From an uncultured Roseibium sp. (GTDB lineage Bacteria; Pseudomonadota; Alphaproteobacteria; Rhizobiales; Stappiaceae): 64,000 nt of DNA. The position numbers and the translations under genes were made by a program. Positions 18,309-26,931 of the stretch are shown here, one piece after another (the stretch's first letter is position 1; each line of letters begins with the position of its first letter). The stretch covers positions 248,001-312,000 of the forward strand of contig NZ_OY780957.1 of assembly GCF_963675985.1 (NCBI RefSeq), read 5' to 3'. A model generated the notes under the pieces. It made no database searches. It saw only the letters and a program-made list of their open reading frames with translations, and was not told the DNA's origin.

Positions 18309-20288
18309 ATGTTCGATAGCGTTCTCATTGCAAACCGCGGCGAAATCGCCTGCCGCATCATCAGGACCGCGCGGCGGATGGGCCTGCGGACGATCGCCGT
18401 TTATTCGGACGCCGACCGGGACGCCCTTCACGTGCAAATGGCCGATCAGGCCGTTCCTATCGGCCCGGCCCCGGCAACGGAGAGCTACCTGCGCCCGGAC
18501 CGGATCCTAGAAGCGGCAAAAGCAACGGGTGCCGCCGCCATTCATCCGGGCTACGGCTTTCTGTCCGAACAGCCCGACCTTGTCAGCGGATGCGCTGAAA
18601 ACGGCATCGTCTGGGTCGGCCCTCACCTGGAGGCGATCCTTTCCATGGGATCCAAGATCGAGGCCAAGGCGATTGCAGCGCAAAACGGCGTGCCCTGCAT
18701 TCCGGGTTATTCCGGCGCCGACCAGTCTGATGAGGCGCTTATCGCGGCCGCCACGGAGATCGGTTTTCCGGTCATGGTCAAGGCCAGCGCGGGTGGCGGC
18801 GGTAAAGGCATGCGCGCAGTCTTCGATCCGATCGACCTTGCCGACGCCATAAATTCCGCCCGCACCGAAGCCCTGCGGTCCTTCGGCGACGACCGCCTGC
18901 TGATCGAAAAGCTGATCCTCAATCCGCGCCACATCGAGGTCCAGTTACTGGGCGATCGACACGGCAATCTGATCCACCTGTTCGAGCGCGACTGTTCGGT
19001 TCAACGCAATCATCAGAAACTTCTGGAAGAGGCGCCCGCGCCCAATCTCGATGACGAGACCCGTTCCCGCCTGTTCAAGTCATCCGTCAGTCTCGGCAAG
19101 GCAATCGGCTACAACAGCGCCGGCACCGTCGAATTCGTCATGAACGCCGAAACTGGGGAGTTCTACTTCCTGGAAATGAACACCCGCCTCCAGGTCGAAC
19201 ACACTGTGACGGAGGAAATCACCGGCATCGATCTGGTGGAAATGCAGTTCCGGATGGCAGCGGGCGAGAGGCTTCCGCTCTCGCAGGACGACATCACCTG
19301 CACCGGTCACGCCATCGAGGCGCGGCTAACGGCTGAAGATGCCGCCGACGGGTTCAAGCCGGAAACCGGCGAGGTCCTGCACTGGCGCATCGATCCGGCC
19401 CTGCGCTGCGACACCGGCATTCAGACCGGCTCGACGATCGGCTCGTCTTACGATTCCATGGTCGCCAAACTGATCGCCCATGGGCAGGACCGGGAGACGG
19501 CGTGCCGGAAGCTGGCTTCCGGCCTGAACAGGCTTGAAATCGCGGGCCTGACGACGAACCGCCTGTTCCTGCGCGACGCGATCCGGAGCGACAGGTTTGC
19601 ATCCGGCACCGCGACCACGAATTTCCTGGCGCAGCAATGGCCGAACGGCTGGTCCCCGAAAGACGCTACAGACGGCCTCCCCTATGCAGCGCTTGCCTGC
19701 CACCTGCGGGACCGGCCTGCTTCCTCTCCCTGGCAGAGCCTTGGGGGCTTCCGACTGCTCTCAGGCGCAGGCCATCCGGCCCGAACGACCTATGTCGATG
19801 CCGAAAACCCCGAGAGCCGCGTGGAAATCGCCGGACAATCCGGCGCGTACACACTCACCAGAAACGGCACGACCGAGACCGTTTCGGTCGCCTGGCAGGA
19901 TCCGGCCACCCTCCGCCTGACCCGCAACGCCGTCAGCGAAACGGTCGGCGCAATCCACAACAACGGCGCCACCTATGTCTGGGGACCTGGCTTCGATGCC
20001 GTGCATCGCGTTGTTCCCGCCGGCGACTTCAACCCCGCCCGCCACACCGGCACCACCGCGACACCGGACCGTATCGTGGCCCCGATCCCGGGACTTCTGG
20101 TCACTGTCAATGTTCGACCCGGCGACACGGTCGCGGAGGGCGATACCCTGGTGGTGATGGAATCCATGAAGCTGCTGATGGATCTGAAAGCCGCCGCCGC
20201 AGGCACCGTCTCCGCGGTCGGAGCCGTCCCCGGCACCACGGTCGAGGCCGGGGCCCTGCTCGTCCAACTCGATCTCACCCAGAGCTGA
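18309..20288 (+). CDS. Acyl-CoA carboxylase, biotin carboxylase/BCCP subunit
   Basis: A 659-residue alpha subunit. The biotin carboxylase domain (about 1-450) shows MFDSVLIANRGEIACRIIRTARRMG, the glycine-rich ATP loop KASAGGGGKGMRA and EMNTRLQVEHTVTEEITG. A middle linker domain follows. The biotinyl domain is C-terminal with the lysine at about residue 621 in VVMESMKLLMDLKA; the usual AMKM reads SMKL, still a biotinylation motif. It carboxylates its biotin using ATP and bicarbonate and pairs with the preceding carboxyltransferase. The start at 18309 is set by homology (FDSVLIANRGEIA), 8 bases after the previous stop; a longer in-frame extension overlaps the carboxyltransferase and is rejected. 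Confidence 0.93.
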   Translation: MFDSVLIANRGEIACRIIRTARRMGLRTIAVYSDADRDALHVQMADQAVPIGPAPATESYLRPDRILEAAKATGAAAIHPGYGFLSEQPDLVSGCAENGIVWVGPHLEAILSMGSKIEAKAIAAQNGVPCIPGYSGADQSDEALIAAATEIGFPVMVKASAGGGGKGMRAVFDPIDLADAINSARTEALRSFGDDRLLIEKLILNPRHIEVQLLGDRHGNLIHLFERDCSVQRNHQKLLEEAPAPNLDDETRSRLFKSSVSLGKAIGYNSAGTVEFVMNAETGEFYFLEMNTRLQVEHTVTEEITGIDLVEMQFRMAAGERLPLSQDDITCTGHAIEARLTAEDAADGFKPETGEVLHWRIDPALRCDTGIQTGSTIGSSYDSMVAKLIAHGQDRETACRKLASGLNRLEIAGLTTNRLFLRDAIRSDRFASGTATTNFLAQQWPNGWSPKDATDGLPYAALACHLRDRPASSPWQSLGGFRLLSGAGHPARTTYVDAENPESRVEIAGQSGAYTLTRNGTTETVSVAWQDPATLRLTRNAVSETVGAIHNNGATYVWGPGFDAVHRVVPAGDFNPARHTGTTATPDRIVAPIPGLLVTVNVRPGDTVAEGDTLVVMESMKLLMDLKAAAAGTVSAVGAVPGTTVEAGALLVQLDLTQS

Positions 20289-20301
20289 AAGGAGCCGTTT
20301 T

Positions 20302-20451
20302 GTGCTCGAAGACTACCGCGAGCGCCGTTCGAGACCCGACGCGGGGATCGCCGATCTCCTGCACGAGGCCTTCAATCAGGACGGCATCCTCGTCTCCACC
20401 TGCAAACGCGCAGCCTTCATGCACAAGCGGCCGGCGGACGCACAAACCTGA
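20302..20451 (+). CDS. Small unknown ORF after the carboxylase operon (49 aa)
   Basis: A GTG-initiated frame of 49 codons (start VLEDYRERRSRPDAG, end HKRPADAQT) preceded by AAAGGAG at 20288-20294, 7 bases before the start, and 13 bases after the biotin carboxylase stop. The strong ribosome site and position suggest it is translated as the third gene of the operon. The sequence is hydrophilic with two adjacent helices likely and no membrane segment. I do not recognise a family; it could also be a decayed remnant. It ends four bases before the convergent gene's stop codon. Confidence 0.45.
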   Translation: MLEDYRERRSRPDAGIADLLHEAFNQDGILVSTCKRAAFMHKRPADAQT

Positions 20452-20455
20452 TGAT

Positions 20456-21517
20456 CTACGGTCCCGGAAACGCGCCGCGCCAGAGGCGGATGAACTGATC
20501 CCTTTTCTGCCGGTCCAGGGCGACCAGGAGGGAGGGCGACAGGCCGATGGGCCGCAGCGCCGTTTCGCTGATCGCTTCTCCGGCGTCCGCTGAATCGGCA
20601 TCGAGGCTCGGCGCAATGAGCAGGGCCTTACGCAATTCCGTCCGGCCTTGCTGGGACAGGAGGAAATCCAGGAACGCCCGGGCATCCGACATGTCGCGGG
20701 CCTGCTTCGGGATCATAAGGACTCTTGAGAGGACGAGCGTATAATCCTGCGGCAGAACGATGCCGATCCGGTCGTCCTGTCGGGCGAAGCCTTCCGCATA
20801 GGATCCGAGCACGTTATAGGCGAGCAGGTATTTACCCGTCGCCACGCCTTCGATGATTTCCGCCGAACAGCAGGTCGCATCCGCGCCGGTTCGCCCCAAG
20901 GATTCCAGGAGCGCGCCGAAGGTGGTCGCTTCCTGGGAATCCATGAAGGCGAACAGAAATCCGAGACCGGAGTCTTCGATATCGTAGGTCGCGACCTTTC
21001 CCGCATAAGGACTGTCCGCGGGCCGCAGAAGGTCCAGAAGATCGAAGCGGGTCCGCGGCACGTCCACCGGCGGCACGCCGGCCCGGTTATAAACGATCAC
21101 CGCCGGCTCCCGGGTGATCCCCCAGACCTCGTCGCGCCAGCGCAAGGCCGATGGCAAGGCCCGGGTCAGCGGCGACTGGTATTTCGCGGCACAAGCGTCA
21201 TTGACGAGCTTGACCATCTGATGGACGCCGGAACTGATCACGACGTCGGCCCCGACCCGCCCCGAACGACAGTCTCTCAACGTGAGGTCGTAAAGATCGT
21301 TCGATCCCCATTGTTCATAGAAGACCGAAACGCCCGGCCGCTCTGCCAGAAAAGCATCGACCACGCCGGCGAAGACATCCGTATCGGTCGTGGAGCGGAT
21401 AACCAGGCGACGCGGCGCATCGTCAGATCCGAACAGATGGGTCATCTCCTGGGCACGGAGCGATCCGGCCTGGCAGACGAGCGCCACAAGCAGCAGGCAG
21501 ATCCGAACGATCGTCAT
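20456..21517 (-). CDS. Periplasmic binding protein coupled to TctDE two-component system
   Basis: A 353-residue extracellular solute-binding protein with signal peptide (MTIVRICLLLVALVCQAGSLRAQ). The fold is that of iron/phosphoglycerate-type binding proteins (VDAFLAERPGVSVFYEQWGSNDLY, WGITREPAVIVYNRAGVPP, DARAFLDFLLSQQGRTELRK). Its ATG overlaps the sensor kinase stop by 4 bases, and no permease or ATPase for an ABC system is adjacent. By analogy with PgtC beside the PgtB sensor, it probably presents ligand to the kinase and is not itself a transport component; this is inference. The substrate may be a carboxylate shared with TctC. Confidence 0.82.
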   Translation of the reverse strand: MTIVRICLLLVALVCQAGSLRAQEMTHLFGSDDAPRRLVIRSTTDTDVFAGVVDAFLAERPGVSVFYEQWGSNDLYDLTLRDCRSGRVGADVVISSGVHQMVKLVNDACAAKYQSPLTRALPSALRWRDEVWGITREPAVIVYNRAGVPPVDVPRTRFDLLDLLRPADSPYAGKVATYDIEDSGLGFLFAFMDSQEATTFGALLESLGRTGADATCCSAEIIEGVATGKYLLAYNVLGSYAEGFARQDDRIGIVLPQDYTLVLSRVLMIPKQARDMSDARAFLDFLLSQQGRTELRKALLIAPSLDADSADAGEAISETALRPIGLSPSLLVALDRQKRDQFIRLWRGAFPGP

Positions 21518-22917
21518 GACGGTGCCTCCACCGGAGGAAAAACGAGCGCGATCCGGAATCCCGAAGGATCACCATCCTTGAATTCGAGACGGCCGTTGAA
21601 GGCCTCTGCGACCGACTTGGCGATCGACAGTCCCAGGCCGGCACTCTGCCCATCCGACGCGGCCGAGCGGACGAACCGCTCGCCGAGGGAATTGCGCACG
21701 GCCTCCGGCGGTCCGTCCCCTTGATCCTCGACCCAGAGCATCACCGTCTCCCCATCGCGCGAAACGCCGAGACGCACCGGCGCCCGGCCATACCGGACCG
21801 CGTTGGTGAGCAGATTCTTCGCCGCTTCGCAAAGGGAAGGGCTGTCGGCCAGAACCGGAACCGGCACTTCTCCGATATCAAGCTGGATGTCGGTCTCCGG
21901 CGCCAGCAACTGAAGGTCTCCGCTGTCCAGCACTTCCAGCGCCACATTCCTGAGATCGAGCACCTCGCGCCGGGCGCTATCGGTCCTGTGCAGCACGAGG
22001 GCGCGGCTGAGCATCTGGTCGAGAAGTTGGCCGAGACTGACGGAACGGCGGTGGATCCGTTCCACGATCGCCTGACGCCGGTCCTCTTCGGTTTCCTCCG
22101 CCGCCAGATCCGCCTGCGCCCGCAGGGCCGCCACGGGCGTGCGCAACTGGTGGGCCGTGTCGGAGATCAGGTTCTGCATGGCGGAAAACTGCCGGTCCAA
22201 ACGCGCCATGAAACCGTTCAGGGCCTCGATCATGACCGCTGCCTCCCGCGGCACCTGTGTGTCCATCGGCGTCAGGTCGTGCGGATCCCGTTTCACGAAC
22301 GCCTCCCCGATACGCGCCAGCGGTTTCAGCGCCGACCGCACCACGAGAACGGCAAGCAGCAGAAGCAGGGTGCCGGAAACGATCAGCCCGAACAGGACGC
22401 TCCGCGTCATGTCCAGCGCCAGCGCGTTGCGGGCGAGCAGCGTCTGGCCGACAATGACGTGGACCGTGCCATTCAGACTGCGTTCGGCGAACCGGCGCGT
22501 GACGATTGCGTAACGGGCGGGCTCGCCGAAGAACGCCGCATTAAAGAACGAAGTATCTCCCCGGCCGCGCTTGTCTGGCAGGGCAAGATCGTCATATCCG
22601 GTCAGTGTCTCGCCGTTCACGCCAACAACCCGGTAGGATATCCGGTCGTCGGGGGCCAGGGCCAGAAGCTGAAACGCGGACATCGGCAGATCGACCACCG
22701 GAGCGCCGTTCACGATAGTGATCGATTCAGCGATGTCGTTCGCCGCTCCGACCAACAGGCGATCATAGGTCTCGCGCGCGGCCTCCCGGCCGTAGGCAAA
22801 GGCTGCAAGCGACACCACCACACCACCGATCAGGAGCAGGGACCCGACCGCAAGCGCAACACGCGCAGTCAGGGACAAGGCCGCTGCCGCGTCCCTTATT
22901 TTACGCATCAAGGTCAA
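21514..22917 (-). CDS. tctE: Sensor histidine kinase TctE
   Basis: A 467-residue membrane kinase. Two transmembrane helices (about 21-42 and 173-195) bracket a ~130-residue periplasmic sensor region of the 2CSK_N kind. A HAMP-like stretch follows, then the HisKA box with phospho-acceptor His256 (ISDTAHQLRTPVAALRA) and the HATPase domain (AAKNLLTNAVRYG; VEDQGDGPP; SAGLGLSIAKSVAEAF). Start overlaps the regulator's stop by 17 bases, and its stop overlaps the binding-protein start, so the three are translationally coupled. It should phosphorylate TctD in response to external tri- or other carboxylates and induce the divergent tctCBA genes. Confidence 0.92.
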   Translation of the reverse strand: MTLMRKIRDAAAALSLTARVALAVGSLLLIGGVVVSLAAFAYGREAARETYDRLLVGAANDIAESITIVNGAPVVDLPMSAFQLLALAPDDRISYRVVGVNGETLTGYDDLALPDKRGRGDTSFFNAAFFGEPARYAIVTRRFAERSLNGTVHVIVGQTLLARNALALDMTRSVLFGLIVSGTLLLLLAVLVVRSALKPLARIGEAFVKRDPHDLTPMDTQVPREAAVMIEALNGFMARLDRQFSAMQNLISDTAHQLRTPVAALRAQADLAAEETEEDRRQAIVERIHRRSVSLGQLLDQMLSRALVLHRTDSARREVLDLRNVALEVLDSGDLQLLAPETDIQLDIGEVPVPVLADSPSLCEAAKNLLTNAVRYGRAPVRLGVSRDGETVMLWVEDQGDGPPEAVRNSLGERFVRSAASDGQSAGLGLSIAKSVAEAFNGRLEFKDGDPSGFRIALVFPPVEAPS

Positions 22918-23572
22918 GCTTGTATCCCAGACCCCTCAGGGTCTCGATATGCACCTTCGAGCCGGCAAGCTTCTTCCGCAGCCTGCCGACATAGAGCTCG
23001 ATGGCATTGAGACCGACCTCGGCGTCGTTGAAGGAAAACAGGCCCTCGTAGAGCCGGTCCTTGCTCATCACAGCTCCCCGGTTTCGGATCAGGAGTTCCA
23101 GCAGGGAAAATTCGCGCCGGGTCAATGTGACCGGCACGCCGTCCTTGCGCAGCACCTTGGCGGTCGGATTGAAGGAGAGCGTACCGAGCGTGATTTCGTT
23201 GCCCTTGTCTCCCTGTTCGCGCCGGTAAAGCGCGCGCACCCGCGCTTCCAGCTCGCGCTGGTCGAAAGGTTTGACCAGGTAATCGTCGGCACCGAGGTTG
23301 AGCGTCGAGACCCGGTCGTCGACGGAAAACTGCGCGGTCAGCATCATGACCGGCGTGCGGTCGCCTTTGGCCCGCATGTCCCGCAGCAAGTCCGTGCCAA
23401 GCCCGTCCGGTAGGTTGATGTCGAGCACAATGACGTCATAGGGCTGGGCATCCAGATAGCCCCGAGCCTCCTCGACGGTCTGGGCCAGATCGCAGGCGAT
23501 CCCGGACCTTTCTAGCCGGATGATGACGGCTTCGGCCACATCGAGCGTGTCTTCGACCAGCAAGAGCCTCAA
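22901..23572 (-). CDS. tctD: Response regulator TctD (OmpR family)
   Basis: A 223-residue OmpR-type regulator when started at TTG 23572: MRLLLVEDTLDVAEAV, phospho-acceptor Asp51 in VIVLDINLPDG, Lys in YLVKPFDQRELEAR, and a winged-helix domain (VTLTRREFSLLELLIRNRGAVMS; LNAIELYVGRLRKKL; IETLRGLGYKL). The TTG is chosen because GGAGG stands 8 bases upstream and the resulting length equals known TctD; the ATG frame to 23656 would add a 28-residue basic tail not seen in the family. It is first in the tctDE-binding protein unit and divergent from tctC, which it should activate. Confidence 0.9.
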   Translation of the reverse strand: MRLLLVEDTLDVAEAVIIRLERSGIACDLAQTVEEARGYLDAQPYDVIVLDINLPDGLGTDLLRDMRAKGDRTPVMMLTAQFSVDDRVSTLNLGADDYLVKPFDQRELEARVRALYRREQGDKGNEITLGTLSFNPTAKVLRKDGVPVTLTRREFSLLELLIRNRGAVMSKDRLYEGLFSFNDAEVGLNAIELYVGRLRKKLAGSKVHIETLRGLGYKLDLDA

Positions 23573-23773
23573 GCCCGCGTCCTCCAGAATTTTTGTCTTT
23601 TTGCCGTCCTTGTTCGGACGGACCGCCACCGTGTGACAGGTCAGTGACAGATTCAAGGACTAAGACAGCCGGGAGCCGCTCGGAGGATCCTGGGGGAGCC
23701 CGGATTTCCGGGAGAGCGGACGAACAAACCGGCGGAAATCCAATCCCGGTTTCATATTGGAGGAGATAATTTC

Positions 23774-24763
23774 ATGGCGTTCAAAGCGACACGTCTTGCC
23801 CTTGCTGCCGCCTTCCTGGGCCTTTCGGCTCTCGGTGCCCAGGCACAGGGCTTTACCCCCGAAAATCCCGAATGCATCGCCCCGGCCAATCCCGGCGGCG
23901 GATGGGACTTCACCTGCCGTCAGGTCGGCAAATCGCTTCAGGATCTGGGTCTTCTGAACAAGACCATGCAGGTCGTCAATCTGGCCGGCGGCGGCGGCGG
24001 GGTCGCCTTTGCCGAAGTGGTCAACAAGCGCAATGACGACAACGATCTCATCGTCGCAGCCTCCTCGGCCACCGCAACCCGCCTCGCACAGGGCGCCTAT
24101 CCGGGCAATACCATGGATCAGGTCCGCTGGGTCGCCTCCGTCGGCGCCGACTACGGCGTGATCGCGGTTGCTGCCGACAGCCCGATCAAGACGCTTCCCG
24201 AACTGCTCGCCAAGATCAAGAACGATCCGACGACGATCTCCATTGCAGGCGGATCCGCCGTTGGCGGCTGGGACCACCTGAAGGTTCTGATCGCCGCCAA
24301 CGCCTATGGCATCAAGGACGTCCGCTCGGTGAAATACATCGCCTTCGACGGCGGCGGTGAGGCGGTCACCCAGCTTCTTGCCGGTTCGGTCCAGGCCTTC
24401 ACCGGCGATATTTCCGAAGCCAAGGGCTTTGTCGACAGCGGCGACATCCGGGTGCTTGCCGTGCTGGCTCCCGAACGCCTGCCGGGCGAATTCTCCAAGT
24501 TCCCGACCGCCAAGGAACAGGGTGTCGACGCCATCGGCGCCAACTGGCGCGGCTTCTACGCTCCGGGCGGCATGTCCGATGAAGCCTACAACACCTGGGT
24601 TTCGAAGATCTCCGATCTCTATGCCTCCGACGAATGGAAGCAGGTGATGGCAGCCAACGGCCTCGCACCGCTCGCCCTGCAGGGTAAGGACTTCCAGACC
24701 TTCGTTGCCAAGTCGGTCGCCCAGATCCAGCAGGTCTCCCGCGACATCGGCATCATCAAGTAA
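23774..24763 (+). CDS. tctC: Tripartite tricarboxylate transporter binding protein TctC
   Basis: A 329-residue periplasmic receptor of the TTT (Bug) family. Signal peptide MAFKATRLALAAAFLGLSALGAQAQ is cleaved near residue 25. The mature chain has the family's early ligand loop (CIAPANPGGGWDFTCR) and glycine-rich NLAGGGGGVAFAEV. GGAGGAG stands 7 bases before ATG. It captures a carboxylate for TctBA downstream. The paired Cys residues (ECIA...FTCR) may form a disulfide. It is separated from tctB by 105 bases holding a strong stem-loop, an arrangement that commonly gives excess binding protein. Confidence 0.93.
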   Translation: MAFKATRLALAAAFLGLSALGAQAQGFTPENPECIAPANPGGGWDFTCRQVGKSLQDLGLLNKTMQVVNLAGGGGGVAFAEVVNKRNDDNDLIVAASSATATRLAQGAYPGNTMDQVRWVASVGADYGVIAVAADSPIKTLPELLAKIKNDPTTISIAGGSAVGGWDHLKVLIAANAYGIKDVRSVKYIAFDGGGEAVTQLLAGSVQAFTGDISEAKGFVDSGDIRVLAVLAPERLPGEFSKFPTAKEQGVDAIGANWRGFYAPGGMSDEAYNTWVSKISDLYASDEWKQVMAANGLAPLALQGKDFQTFVAKSVAQIQQVSRDIGIIK

Positions 24764-24783
24764 GCCCGACAGATCCGGAGACT

Positions 24784-24814
24784 GGCCGGAGCGCATCCCA
24801 TCTGCGCTCCGGCC
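24784..24814 (+). terminator. Intercistronic stem-loop between tctC and tctB
   Basis: A perfect 12-bp stem (GGCCGGAGCGCA / TGCGCTCCGGCC) with a 7-base loop, 20 bases after the tctC stop. It lacks a T-run, so it is more likely a 3' stabiliser or partial terminator that lets tctC be expressed above tctB and tctA than a full stop. Confidence 0.75.
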
Positions 24815-24868
24815 TCACCCGTTTCAGAACAACGACGGCAGGCACGGCGGCCTGTCCCCCGGGGAGGA

Positions 24869-25309
24869 ATGAACGTCATGAGCGACCGTATTTTTGGAGT
24901 TGTCGGCCTGTTGCTGGCCATCGGCTATGCCTGGTCCGCCCTGATCATCCAGGAAAGCTTTTTATCCGACGCGGTCGGGCCGAAAGCCTTTCCGCTGATC
25001 ATTGCCGGCGTCCTCGCGCTGGCCTCCATCGCCATCTTCATGAAGCCGGATGCGGAACCACACTGGCCGCAGCTCGGCCGGTTTCTGGAAATCGCCGCGG
25101 CCATTGCCGTCATGGTCGTCTACGCCCTGGCCTTGCCCGAGATCGGCTTCGTCATCGCGACCGCCGTTGCCGCAAGCTACCTCACCTGGCGCCTGGGCAC
25201 GGCACCGCTCGGCTCGCTGGTGACAGGCACCCTGACTTCGCTTGGGATCTACGTCATCTTCCACCTGGTCCTGGGCCTCTCCCTCGCCCGCGGGCCACTC
25301 GGGTTTTAA
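24869..25309 (+). CDS. tctB: Tripartite tricarboxylate transporter small membrane subunit TctB
   Basis: A 146-residue protein with four predicted membrane helices (IFGVVGLLLAIGYAWSALII; FPLIIAGVLALASIAIFM; AAAIAVMVVYALALPEIGFVIATAVAASYLTW; LVTGTLTSLGIYVIFHLVLGLSLARG). Size and layout match TctB (DUF1468). It supports TctA in sodium- or proton-coupled carboxylate uptake. The alternative ATG six codons in (MSDRIFGVVG, at 24878) is nearly as good; GGGGAGG lies just before the upstream one. Confidence 0.9.
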   Translation: MNVMSDRIFGVVGLLLAIGYAWSALIIQESFLSDAVGPKAFPLIIAGVLALASIAIFMKPDAEPHWPQLGRFLEIAAAIAVMVVYALALPEIGFVIATAVAASYLTWRLGTAPLGSLVTGTLTSLGIYVIFHLVLGLSLARGPLGF

Positions 25310-25321
25310 CGGAGCACCGTC

Positions 25322-26860
25322 ATGGATACTCTTTCCTCTCTCGCAGACGGTTTCGTGATCGCCCTGACGTGGCAAAACCTGCTGCTTGCCCTGCTTGGCT
25401 GCTTTCTCGGCACCATCATGGGCGCCCTGCCCGGCCTCGGACCGTCCAACGGGGTCGCGATCCTGATCCCGCTTGCCTTTACCCTCGGGCTCGGCGCAAC
25501 GCCGTCCCTGATCCTGCTGACGTCGGTCTATTACGGCGCCATGTACGGCGGCCGGATCTCGTCGATCCTGCTGAATATTCCCGGCGACGAGCCGGCCATG
25601 ATGACCTGCCTCGACGGCTATCCCATGGCGCAGAACGGACGGGCCGGCGAAGCCCTGTCGCTCTCAGGAATAGCTTCCTTCGTCGGCGCGTTTCTGGCGA
25701 CCTGGGGCCTGATCCTGCTGGCGCCGCAGCTCGTCAAGATCGCGCTGTTGTTCGGACCGGCGGAATATTTCGCCCTGTTCACGCTGGCCTTCGCCACGCT
25801 CGGCGGCGTGGCCTCGACCAACCAGGCCAAGACCGCCTTTGCCGCCGCCCTCGGCCTCGGACTTGCCATGGTGGGTGTCGACACCCAGACTGGCGTGCCC
25901 CGCTTCACCTTCGGCGAAGTCCATCTTTATGACGGCATTGATTTCCTCGTGGCCATCGTCGGTCTGTTCGCCCTGTCGGAAGTCTTCATCTTCCTGGAAC
26001 ACCGGCACGGATCGGCGGACGCGGAAGGCAAGAAAATCGTGATCGGCCGACTGGTCCCATCCTTTGCTCTTCTCAAGCAATGCACCCCGACAATGTTGCG
26101 CACCAGCCTGCTCGGCTTCCTCGCCGGTGTTCTTCCCGGTGCAGGAGCGTCGCTCGGCTCCTTTATTTCCTACTCCATGGAAAAGAGGCTGGTCGACAAG
26201 GAAGGCACCTTCGGCACCGGCGATCCGCGCGGCGTCGCGGCCCCGGAAGCGGGTAACAATGCGGCCGCCGGCGGTGCGCTGGTGCCCATGCTCGCCCTCG
26301 GCGTGCCCGGCTCCGGCACCACCGCCGTCCTGCTCGCGGTCCTCTTGTCGCTCAACATCACGCCCGGCCCGCTGCTTTTTACCCAGCAACCGGATGTGGT
26401 CTGGGGCCTGATCGCCGCCCTCTTCATCGCAAACTTCATGCTTCTGGCCATGAACATCCCGATGATCGGCCTGTTCACCCGTGTGCTGATGGTGCCGCCG
26501 CGCATCCTCATGCCCATCGTGGCGATGGTAAGCTTCGTCGGGATCTACGGCATCTCCGGCTCGTCCTTCGACCTGCTGGTGATGATCGGCTTCGGCGTAA
26601 TGGGCTGGGTGCTGCGCAAGCTGGACGTGCCGCTGGTTCCTGTGATCCTCGGCACGCTGCTCGGCAACGCCATGGAAAGCAACATGCGCCGGGCGATCAC
26701 CATCGATAACGGCAACTGGCTGACCCTGATCGACAGCCCGCTCTCCATTGCTCTATGGAGCCTCGCCGTCATCGGCTTCGTCCTGCCCATGGTCGTCGGC
26801 AAGATCCTGAAAGGCCGCATGAAGATGGCCAAGGACGAAGAAGGCGCGGTCATCGACTGA
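25322..26860 (+). CDS. tctA: Tripartite tricarboxylate transporter large membrane subunit TctA
   Basis: A 512-residue polytopic membrane protein (about 12 helices) of the TctA family. Signature glycine-rich loops are seen in FLGTIMGALPGLGPSNGVAILIPLAFTLG near the N-terminus and its repeat in FLAGVLPGAGASLGSFISYSMEKRL, with ALGVPGSGTTAVLLAVLL between. It forms the translocation channel with TctB and receives substrate from TctC. It begins 12 bases after tctB and is followed by a strong terminator, so tctCBA forms one unit. Confidence 0.94.
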   Translation: MDTLSSLADGFVIALTWQNLLLALLGCFLGTIMGALPGLGPSNGVAILIPLAFTLGLGATPSLILLTSVYYGAMYGGRISSILLNIPGDEPAMMTCLDGYPMAQNGRAGEALSLSGIASFVGAFLATWGLILLAPQLVKIALLFGPAEYFALFTLAFATLGGVASTNQAKTAFAAALGLGLAMVGVDTQTGVPRFTFGEVHLYDGIDFLVAIVGLFALSEVFIFLEHRHGSADAEGKKIVIGRLVPSFALLKQCTPTMLRTSLLGFLAGVLPGAGASLGSFISYSMEKRLVDKEGTFGTGDPRGVAAPEAGNNAAAGGALVPMLALGVPGSGTTAVLLAVLLSLNITPGPLLFTQQPDVVWGLIAALFIANFMLLAMNIPMIGLFTRVLMVPPRILMPIVAMVSFVGIYGISGSSFDLLVMIGFGVMGWVLRKLDVPLVPVILGTLLGNAMESNMRRAITIDNGNWLTLIDSPLSIALWSLAVIGFVLPMVVGKILKGRMKMAKDEEGAVID

Positions 26861-26874
26861 CACCCGCAAAACTC

Positions 26875-26906
26875 AAGGGACGGAGCGAAGCCACTCTCCG
26901 TCCCTT
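26875..26906 (+). terminator. Rho-independent terminator of the tctCBA unit
   Basis: A perfect 11-bp stem (AAGGGACGGAG / CTCCGTCCCTT) with a 10-base loop, 14 bases after the tctA stop, followed by CCTTTGTT. It lies between converging genes and, having TT on one side and AA on the other, could also end minus-strand transcription of the ThDP-enzyme gene. Confidence 0.82.
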
Positions 26907-26931
26907 CCTTTGTTATGAGCCCGACAACGCT

